Part shown: positions 54,174 through 60,778 of the stretch, one piece after another
Position numbering within the stretch: position 1 is the stretch's first letter
How the letters are laid out: the number at the start of each line of letters is the position of its first letter
Assembly: GCF_023145695.1 (NCBI RefSeq)
Contig: NZ_JAJHVV010000008.1
Span: 186,001-250,000, forward strand
Reading direction: 5' to 3'
Length of the DNA: 64,000 nt
From: Vibrio amylolyticus
GTDB taxonomy: Bacteria; Pseudomonadota; Gammaproteobacteria; Enterobacterales; Vibrionaceae
Translations under genes and position numbers: made by a program
The notes under the pieces: generated by a model
Told to the model about the DNA's origin: nothing
The model's database searches: none
The model's input: the letters and a program-made list of their open reading frames with translations, nothing else

Positions 54174-55516
54174 GAGAAATCCCCTTTTAATAGGTCGATA
54201 TCTTGACGCTGAAACGTCGGCAACATATCTAGGTTTTGCAGTAAGATATCTTTAAGCGCAAGTTCTAGCTTTTCGCCTGTTCCAACCAGTGGATTCATCA
54301 CGAGCGCACGAAGTGCCGTTCCGACTTCACCATTAATTGCTGCTTTAATTGTTAAGCTTTCAAATGATTTCATTGTTTGGATCAAGCGAAGTGCATCTTC
54401 TGGGAAGGATTCAACACTTAATGGGTAAGCACCTGATGATTTTATGATGGCACTGACTTCTACGGCACAGTCATCAGGCAGCCCTTGAATAGCCCCCTTG
54501 TTAAGGGTATTAACGTGCATGATTTCACCGGTATTGTTATGGATAGCATTCATCATGCGACAAGCCGACTCTGAGTAATATTGACCGCCTCGCAACTCAA
54601 GTTCTTTTGGCTTTTCAGCAAGATTTGGGTCGCGATAAACCTCGAACAGTTTCGTCTCAATGTCTTTAACAACATCAGCTCGATTGACACCATCGCATTC
54701 TGTAGGCGCTGACTTAGCCAATACATCGTCACTTGCGTAGAAGTAACGAAGATACGAGCATGGAAGCATTCCCATATCTTTAATCAGAGCGCTAGACCAC
54801 TCAAATGGAGCGATGTTTTGCGGTCTCATTTTGTCGTTACCTGCCAACACTTCATCAATAATGAACTGCATCTTGTCTTCATTTTTGTACAGGATTTGAC
54901 GAGCCCAAACTAGGTGATTGAGGCCTGCTATTTGAATGAAAAAGTCTTTTGGATCGGCTTCTAGCAACTCCATAGCGCCACGTTCCATGTTAACGGGAAC
55001 ATTGCATAGACCAATAGTTTTGGTTGAGCTGTTTTTAAGAATGGCTTCGGTAACCATGCCCGATGGATTGGTAAAATTGAGGAGCCAGGCATCAGGGCAA
55101 AGGGTTTCCATCTCGTGGGCAATATCAAGTGCAACAGGGATGGTACGACATGCGTTTGCCAAGCCAACAATGCCGTTCGTTTCTTGGGCAAGCATTCCGT
55201 ATTTCGCGGCAATACCTTCATCACGGATACGGCTCTCTAGGCAACCTGCACGAAATTGAGAACAAACGTAATCCGCATGTTTCAGCGCCACAGTTCGGTC
55301 TTCGGTCATGATCACTTTCATGTCGCTGCCAGATTTCTCGACCATACGCTTAGTCAGTTTAAAAATAATCTCGGCTTTCCAACGACTCTCTTCGATATCA
55401 ACCAACCAAAGCTCACCAATTGGTAAAGATTCCGTTCTACGCAATAGCCCTTCGACTAGCTCGGGCGTGTAGCTTGAACCTGCTCCAATGACAACCACTT
55501 TTAATGCGTTCTGCAC
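54158..55516 (-). CDS. GH4-family 6-phospho-beta-glucosidase/chitobiase-like (copy 2)
   Basis: 452 residues from a GTG at 55516 (AAGGTGG five bases upstream), which makes the N-terminus VQNALKVVVIGAGSS align with the MNKNLKITIIGAGSS of copy 1. The ATG at 55558 has no ribosome-binding site. NAD site VVIGAGSSYTPELVEGLL, LLNFTNPSGMVTEAI, GLCNVPVN and AGLNHLVW are present. It is the first gene of the operon with the ChbG-like, PTS and channel genes, and is divergent from its own LysR gene. Confidence 0.88.
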   Translation of the reverse strand: MQNALKVVVIGAGSSYTPELVEGLLRRTESLPIGELWLVDIEESRWKAEIIFKLTKRMVEKSGSDMKVIMTEDRTVALKHADYVCSQFRAGCLESRIRDEGIAAKYGMLAQETNGIVGLANACRTIPVALDIAHEMETLCPDAWLLNFTNPSGMVTEAILKNSSTKTIGLCNVPVNMERGAMELLEADPKDFFIQIAGLNHLVWARQILYKNEDKMQFIIDEVLAGNDKMRPQNIAPFEWSSALIKDMGMLPCSYLRYFYASDDVLAKSAPTECDGVNRADVVKDIETKLFEVYRDPNLAEKPKELELRGGQYYSESACRMMNAIHNNTGEIMHVNTLNKGAIQGLPDDCAVEVSAIIKSSGAYPLSVESFPEDALRLIQTMKSFESLTIKAAINGEVGTALRALVMNPLVGTGEKLELALKDILLQNLDMLPTFQRQDIDLLKGDFSCSSL

Positions 55517-55642
55517 TGTATCCACCTTAGAAATTAATACACTTAACTTGATTGACATTAGAATTACAGGGTCTAATGGGGTTTACAAATGGTGTATATT
55601 GGTGGAATCATTAATATAAGTAATCCATAGAGCTGATATGTC

Positions 55643-56527
55643 ATGATAAGAACACCCATTAATCATAGTAATGTTTACTTATTTTTAAGTGCTGCGAGAA
55701 CGCTGAGTTTTACGAAAACGGGTGAGATATTCGGGATAACGCAAGGCGCAGTAAGCCATAGAATCAAAAGTCTGGAAGAGGAGGTCGGCTGTAAGTTGTT
55801 TGTAAGAAGACCAAGAAACATAGCGCTGACTCCTGAAGGAAGCCTGCTTTTCTCGTCCGTCTCTCAGTCATTTGAGCTCGTTGATAATGTGATCTCAGAC
55901 TTAAAAAATCCAAACCCCACAGGTGAATTGCGTATTGGGGCCTCCCCATCTTTTGCATCTCAAGTCCTTATCCCCAATTTGCCAAAGTTTTTAAGTAAAT
56001 ACCCAGACTTAGATGTTCGTATTATTACGTCGAGGGAATCAAAAAGATTTGACGACGAATCGATGGACCTTGCGATTGTTTATGATGAAGCAATTGCCAA
56101 TCTACATAGTGAAGCAATTGTGCGTGAAAGTATCATTCCAGTATGCAGCCATGAATATGCACACAAGAACAATTTGTTGAATGGTCGTTCGACGATTGAG
56201 GGGTTAACACTGATAGACAATGTAACTTCTACCAACTGGAAGCAATGGAGCTCGCAAGAGTGTTACGAGATCAAAGATAATCGTACGATAAAGGTTGATG
56301 ATTTTCACTCATCCACCTCCGCTGCAATAAGCGGTGTTGGTATTGCGATCGCCCGTTGGATCTTAGTTAAAGACCTATTGAAATCAGGCGCACTTGTTTC
56401 ACCATTTAATGCGATCCTAACGGACAAGCACTACTGGTTGGTGACCGTCAAAGGAATGGAGCACCGGCCTAAATATCGCTTATTCTCCAATTGGATATGT
56501 GAAGAAATCTTTGGTAAAAAACCATAA
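55643..56527 (+). CDS. LysR-family regulator (GcvA-like) for the GH4-chbG-PTS operon
   Basis: 294 residues with HTH FLSAARTLSFTKTGEIFGITQGAVSHRIKSLEEEVGCKLFVR and effector segments GELRIGASPSFASQVLIPNLPKFLSKYP and MDLAIVYDE. It is a paralogue of the regulator at 49967. It is divergent from GH4 copy 2 and probably controls the four-gene operon on the opposite strand. Confidence 0.85.
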   Translation: MIRTPINHSNVYLFLSAARTLSFTKTGEIFGITQGAVSHRIKSLEEEVGCKLFVRRPRNIALTPEGSLLFSSVSQSFELVDNVISDLKNPNPTGELRIGASPSFASQVLIPNLPKFLSKYPDLDVRIITSRESKRFDDESMDLAIVYDEAIANLHSEAIVRESIIPVCSHEYAHKNNLLNGRSTIEGLTLIDNVTSTNWKQWSSQECYEIKDNRTIKVDDFHSSTSAAISGVGIAIARWILVKDLLKSGALVSPFNAILTDKHYWLVTVKGMEHRPKYRLFSNWICEEIFGKKP

Positions 56528-56829
56528 GGGTATGCTAAAAGATCTATCGACCAGCTAATATCAGAAAAAGTATATTGAAGCCTTAAAGCTGAGAGGTTTA
56601 TACGGTAATGTTGAACAAGGAGTCTTAGATCTCTAATCAGTCACGTTAGTATGAGTGAAGCCTTAAAGTGATAGGCACAGAAAAGCGTATTAAAAATAAC
56701 CAACAAAAGTCTAGTAACTGTGTTACCTTGGTTTTATCCCCTCCGCTTAGTGGGGACTTCTTTTCTTTTCCGAACTCGCATCTCGGCATTCCTTAGTTGC
56801 CCTCCTAAGCCTCACAGCAGGCTTTAGTT
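56528..56829. other. Intergenic stretch with a spaced direct repeat
   Basis: About 300 bases without a full ORF. TGAAGCCTTAAAG occurs at 56576-56588 and 56656-56668, exactly 80 bases apart. A short open fragment upstream of a stop at 56632-56634 reads IEALKLRGLYGNVEQGVLDL and could be a gene remnant. The promoter of the DUF1611 gene should lie near the right end. Confidence 0.4.
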
Positions 56830-58035
56830 ATGTCCATTTCGGTCAATAAATTAAGAAGCATCTTCAAACTCACTAGAATTGAAAATGTAGAAACTAATAA
56901 CGACGTACCCCATTTCGCACCTTGGTTACCACTTGCCCAGAAAGTACAACCTGTCATCCCTTCAGCGATTATATATTGCGAAGGTAATTTTGGTAAAATT
57001 GATGGTAAAACCGCTAATGGGTTAGTGAGGCATTCGTTAAGCTATCGTATTCTATCGGTTATTGATAGTGAGTCTGCTGGCTTAGATGCTGGTGAACTTC
57101 TTGATAACAAAGCCAATGGAATACCGATCCTTGCCAATGCTGAAGAAGCTATCATTCACGCGGAAAGCATTCCCGATTACTTCATTTTTGGCATTGCGCC
57201 ATCAAGTGGTTTTTTATCTGACTTAGATAAAAGCATCATTTTAAATGCCATGTCATTAGGAATGAACATCGTAAATGGCTTACATGAATTCCTAACTGAT
57301 GATCCTCTATTTTTAGAAGCTAGCTTAAAGAATAACGTTCGAATATTCGATACTCGCAAACCCAAAAGTAAAGGCGATCTGAAAACGTTTAGCGGGAAAA
57401 TACACAACGTTAAATGTCCAAGAATTGCTGTGTTGGGGACGGATTGCGCGCTTGGCAAACGAACAACAGCAACAATATTGGCGAATGAACTGACTAGAAA
57501 AGGCCTTAACGTCATTCTAATTGCCACTGGTCAAACAGGTATTATGCAAGGCGCACAATACTGCGTTGCACTCGATGCTGTCCCTTCACAATTTTGTGCC
57601 GGTGAGTTGGAATCTGTCATTGTACAGGCCTATGAAAAAGAAAATCCAGATCTGATAATTATTGAAGGGCAAGGAGCCTTGAGTCACCCTGCGTTTTCAA
57701 CCAGCGCTTTTATCTTACGTGGCAGCTGTCCAACGGGTGTGATATTGCAACATGCCCCTAAACGTTTACATCGTAGTGACTTCCCTGATTGCGCAATGCC
57801 TTCGATTGCCTCAGAAATCAACCTTATCGAAACATTTTCTAATACCGATATTATTGGGGTAACACTGAATCATGAAGGAATGTCTTTGGATGAAACACGT
57901 TGTGCGATAGACGCTTACACTACCGAATTTGGTGTACCTGTTACTGATGCCTTGTCACAACCAGTCGAACATCTACTGCACATCGTAACGTCAGCCTTCC
58001 CTGTGATAGCAAGTAAACTGGCCGCAAAAGGGTGA
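56830..58035 (+). CDS. DUF1611 family protein (DgcN-like)
   Basis: 401 residues. The N-terminal half is a Rossmann-like domain. The C-terminal half holds a P-loop-like GTDCALGKRTTATILANELTRKG near residues 202-224, a GQTGIMQG segment and IIIEGQGALSHPA. Family members include DgcN, reported as an N-acyltransferase in D-glutamate catabolism, usually with an enolase-type epimerase partner. Here the partner is instead a PLP racemase overlapping by four bases (GTGA). A role in D- or N-acyl amino acid metabolism is a reasonable but unproven guess. Confidence 0.8.
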   Translation: MSISVNKLRSIFKLTRIENVETNNDVPHFAPWLPLAQKVQPVIPSAIIYCEGNFGKIDGKTANGLVRHSLSYRILSVIDSESAGLDAGELLDNKANGIPILANAEEAIIHAESIPDYFIFGIAPSSGFLSDLDKSIILNAMSLGMNIVNGLHEFLTDDPLFLEASLKNNVRIFDTRKPKSKGDLKTFSGKIHNVKCPRIAVLGTDCALGKRTTATILANELTRKGLNVILIATGQTGIMQGAQYCVALDAVPSQFCAGELESVIVQAYEKENPDLIIIEGQGALSHPAFSTSAFILRGSCPTGVILQHAPKRLHRSDFPDCAMPSIASEINLIETFSNTDIIGVTLNHEGMSLDETRCAIDAYTTEFGVPVTDALSQPVEHLLHIVTSAFPVIASKLAAKG

Positions 58036-59168
58036 ACTACCCTAGATTAGACATTGATTGTGGGAAGATTCACCATAACGCTCAGTTCCTGATTACTCAG
58101 CTCTCACTAAAGAATATATCCGTCACGCCTGTAACAAAAGCCTTCCTCGGCCACCCTATCATCGCACAAGTTCTTATTGATGCTGGCGCAAAAATGTTAG
58201 CCGATTCAAGAATCGAAAATCTTCAAAAGATGACTGAATCTGGCATTGCTATCCCTAAAATGCTGATACGTACACCCATGCTCAGTCAAGTGGCGAGCGT
58301 AATAAAATACAGTGATATGAGTTTAAACTCTGAAGTTGAAGTGATTCAGGGGCTTTCACATGCAGCGGAACAACAAAATTGCTGTCACGATATTATTATT
58401 ATGGTTGAGCTTGGCGATCTAAGAGAAGGTGTGATGCCTAATCATGTGATTGATTTTATCCGTGAGATTGTTTCTTTACCGAACATCACGATAAAAGGAA
58501 TTGGTACGAATTTAGCCTGTCGGTATGGTGTCGCTCCAGATGAGCAAAATATGAATGTTCTTTCTGATCTTGCCGATGGAATTGAAGCTACATTTGGGAT
58601 CAGTCTAGAAATTATTTCAGGGGGTAATTCTGCTTCAGTTAACTGGGCTCTTCAGAGAACAGGCTTAACTCGAGTAAATAACCTTCGTATAGGAGAAGCC
58701 AATTTTTTGGGCTGTGAGCCTTTAGAGCATGAAAATATCAAAGGCTTACATACGGATGCGGTTTCTTTGACCGCTGAAGTGATTGAATCCAAGATTAAAC
58801 CGACTTTGCCTTGGGGAAGTCGGGGGTTAAATGCTTTTGGTGAAAAAGAAAGCCTTCAAGATAGAGGGAAGGTCTCACAAGCTATTGTAGCATTAGGCCG
58901 CCAAGATGTTTGTGTCAGTGGGCTTAAGGCTCCGAATGGGATTAAGATAATGTCTTCAACCAGTGATCATCTTGTCCTTGAATCCTCACAAAAACCACTA
59001 TTTGTAGGGGAAAAAGTCACATTCAGTTTAGATTACAGTGCGCTCTTATCTTCTATGTCTTCACGTTATATCTATAAATATTTTAAGGCACCTAAAGGGA
59101 GAAGAAAGGAAGAAGGAGCGCATAATGCTACGAACAACTGTAATTATATTCGTCAGTGTCATGCTTAA
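58032..59168 (+). CDS. PLP-dependent amino acid racemase (alanine racemase N-terminal fold, COG3457-like)
   Basis: 378 residues from a GTG that overlaps the DUF1611 stop. The PLP lysine lies in VTPVTKAFLGHP near residue 36. The barrel continues with SLNSEVEVIQGLS, IMVELGDLREGVMP and GTNLACRYGV; GGNSASVNWAL and RIGEANFLG close the active-site region. It resembles the ornithine/YhfX-type predicted racemases rather than Alr. The last 25-30 residues, rich in K, R and N, run past the usual end and into the start of the next gene, so the 3' end may be frameshifted or recently joined. Confidence 0.78.
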   Translation: MNYPRLDIDCGKIHHNAQFLITQLSLKNISVTPVTKAFLGHPIIAQVLIDAGAKMLADSRIENLQKMTESGIAIPKMLIRTPMLSQVASVIKYSDMSLNSEVEVIQGLSHAAEQQNCCHDIIIMVELGDLREGVMPNHVIDFIREIVSLPNITIKGIGTNLACRYGVAPDEQNMNVLSDLADGIEATFGISLEIISGGNSASVNWALQRTGLTRVNNLRIGEANFLGCEPLEHENIKGLHTDAVSLTAEVIESKIKPTLPWGSRGLNAFGEKESLQDRGKVSQAIVALGRQDVCVSGLKAPNGIKIMSSTSDHLVLESSQKPLFVGEKVTFSLDYSALLSSMSSRYIYKYFKAPKGRRKEEGAHNATNNCNYIRQCHA

Positions 59169-59490
59169 CGGTTGTCAGATAAGCCCAATAAAATCTAATG
59201 GGCTTGCCGATTATAGAGCGACAGTTATCTCAAGCCAACTGCCACAAGAGTTAGGTCCACTAACACTTGTTGATGCAAAGTCGAAATCCAATATTGTCAC
59301 TCTTGTTTTTGTAAAAAAGAAAACGTTGAATATGGACAGCTTAGTAGAAAAAATCGTCGTTAGTTTTTGTGGCAACATCGAAATAAGACCACTATTAGAG
59401 AGTGGGATCTCTTATCGAATCATTACCTTAGGAAAGAATGAGAAAGTAGAAAGCCTTAACGTCATATCTCTAGCTAAGTGCTCTAATTGA
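59125..59490 (+). CDS. Lipoprotein, possibly an AspS/GspS-beta-type secretion pilotin
   Basis: 121 residues from the ATG at 59125 with AAGGAG seven bases upstream, overlapping the racemase 3' end by 44 bases. The lipobox LNGC puts the acyl cysteine near residue 18. The mature part has LADYRATVISSQLPQELGPLTLVDAKSKSNIVTLVFV, a cysteine in VSFCGN, GISYRII, and a final AKC. This order (QLP..GPL, Cys, GISYRI, Cys near the end) recalls AspS-type type II secretion pilotins. The match is from memory and needs a profile search. No secretion genes are nearby. Confidence 0.55.
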   Translation: MLRTTVIIFVSVMLNGCQISPIKSNGLADYRATVISSQLPQELGPLTLVDAKSKSNIVTLVFVKKKTLNMDSLVEKIVVSFCGNIEIRPLLESGISYRIITLGKNEKVESLNVISLAKCSN

Positions 59491-59505
59491 ATGCTTAGCA
59501 GGCGA

Positions 59506-59721
59506 ATGGATAAAAGCCAATACGAGTTGTTCAATGTACTCAATGACATTATTTTATTGAAGTTTGACCGTCTTACGCCTTGGGAAAAAAACTTTATCAC
59601 AGGGTTACACCATAAGGTCTTAACTAGACAACTCATTTCAATTAAACAAAAACAGCTTGCTTTAAAAATTTCAATGAAAGCCTATAAATCAAAGAAGAAA
59701 AACGCGCGTTCCAACGTTTAA
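59506..59721 (+). CDS. Small helical hypothetical protein of the element
   Basis: 71 residues from the ATG at 59506 (AGG five bases upstream); an ATG at 59491 directly follows the lipoprotein stop. It is a soluble, basic, helical protein: YELFNVLNDIILLKFDRLTPWEKNFITGLHHK and then ISIKQKQLALKISMKAYKSK. The L-x-x-W-E-x-x-F-I ... K-Q-x-x-L-x-x-I pattern recurs in small phage- and island-borne proteins. The function is unknown. It lies between the lipoprotein and the convergent recombinase gene. Confidence 0.55.
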   Translation: MDKSQYELFNVLNDIILLKFDRLTPWEKNFITGLHHKVLTRQLISIKQKQLALKISMKAYKSKKKNARSNV

Positions 59722-59892
59722 TTTAAGCTTGTGTATACCTAATCTGTTCAAGGTCATCTAAACCTTGGACAGATTAGTAGTATTTACTTAAATGCATTAA
59801 CGTATTGAAAACAATCAAGTGTAGCGTTGAATGGGTAACAACTTTCAAAGTAATGGCAATTGAAATACCTAAGTATTTAGGTTTCTTTTCGA

Positions 59893-60453
59893 TTAACACT
59901 CAGTACCTTCTGAAAGCAACAATGCATCTTCTAATTCAACCCCAAGATAGCGGATTGTATTATCTACCTTGGTATGACCAAGTAGTAGCTGCACCGCTCG
60001 GATATTTTTCGTTTTTGCGTAGACTAACGTCGCTTTTGTTCGCCTCATCGAGTGTAATGTAACCTTACGTATGTTACTCCCTTCTGAGCGCTGTACTTCA
60101 TTATCGTTTCGCCTTTGGCTTGGGAAAATAAAATTGCTGTCATGTAGCGAAGCCATCAAAATCCATTTCATTAGACTCTGCTGAGTTCTTGTCGTTATCT
60201 CAAATTGAACTTCAATATCTGTTTTGCGCTGAATATGCTTAACGCGGTTAAATATCCTATCTTGCGAAGATACATCGAAAATCCTGAGGGAAAGCAAATC
60301 ACTCGCTCTAAGCTTGCTATCGATGGCTAAGTTGAGCAAGGTAAGTTGCATTAAATTATTTTCAATTTCTAATCTGGTTCTGATCCGCCAAATTTCCTCA
60401 AGCCGAAAAGGCTTTTTGACTCCACTTCGTTTCGTTTTGTAGAAAACCACCAT
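59893..60453 (-). CDS. Compact tyrosine recombinase (integrase) of the element
   Basis: 186 residues, essentially only the catalytic domain. All active-site residues are present: Arg in DSKLRASDLLSL, Lys in HIQRKTD, His and Arg in HSMRRTKATL, His in LLLGHTKVDNTI and the nucleophile Tyr in TIRYLG. The N-terminal arm-binding and core-binding domains of larger integrases are absent, a size seen in FimB/FimE-like recombinases. A perfect AAGGAGG precedes the ATG. The gene starts 40 bp from the right 80-bp repeat and reads into the element, the classic integrase position. The 170 bases to 59721 hold no gene. Confidence 0.88.
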   Translation of the reverse strand: MVVFYKTKRSGVKKPFRLEEIWRIRTRLEIENNLMQLTLLNLAIDSKLRASDLLSLRIFDVSSQDRIFNRVKHIQRKTDIEVQFEITTRTQQSLMKWILMASLHDSNFIFPSQRRNDNEVQRSEGSNIRKVTLHSMRRTKATLVYAKTKNIRAVQLLLGHTKVDNTIRYLGVELEDALLLSEGTEC

Positions 60454-60471
60454 AATGACCTCCTTATTGAT

Positions 60472-60493
60472 TGGTCATCACATGGTCATCACA
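60472..60493. repeat. Two tandem 11-bp repeats beside the right repeat
   Basis: TGGTCATCACA occurs twice in perfect tandem between the recombinase start and the right 80-bp repeat, the last base touching that repeat. It may be a recombinase or accessory-protein binding site, or an operator for the recombinase gene. Confidence 0.55.
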
Positions 60494-60572
60494 GTCGGAC
60501 AGCATCTCAGAGGAGGTTTAGATGTGATCACATTGAATAAGAGAGCAATTGGATAAAAGAGCTATCCAAATC
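60493..60572 (+). repeat. Right 80-bp direct repeat (candidate attR)
   Basis: 79 of 80 positions match the left copy. It has the same TGTGATCACA palindrome at 60523-60532 and the TTGGATA-N7-TATCCAA core at 60549-60569. Sequence beyond 60572 differs completely from that beyond the left copy. The 206 bases from here to the next gene are AT-rich and should hold its promoter. Confidence 0.8.
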
Positions 60573-60778
60573 GAAACTGGACAAAACTATTTTACAGGTC
60601 TTACTAAATTTGCACTTAACGGATTAGCTAATGTATAGCAAAGCCGATAAACGGTAGGTCGAAATCAGTCCCCCACCACAGAACGACTGCAACATCTTCT
60701 TTATCAAAGTGAAATATTAATATAACGATTGCATATTAATTTAACGCATGAATTTTTATTTTATATATAGAAGGACTT

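Larger units (their letters stand above)
48259..60572. mobile_element. 12.2-kb integrative element flanked by 80-bp direct repeats
   Basis: Bounded by 80-bp direct repeats (48259-48338 and 60493-60572) that match at 79 of 80 positions. A tyrosine recombinase gene lies at the right end with its start 40 bp from the repeat. Cargo: two GH4 glycosidase genes, two LysR genes, a SLAC1/TehA-family channel, a PTS IICB, a ChbG-type deacetylase, a DUF1611 protein, a PLP racemase, a pilotin-like lipoprotein and a 71-residue protein. There are no conjugation genes, transposase or tRNA. The layout fits a small genomic island integrated by site-specific recombination between ahpC and the gene at 60779. Mobility is inferred, not shown. 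Confidence 0.75.
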
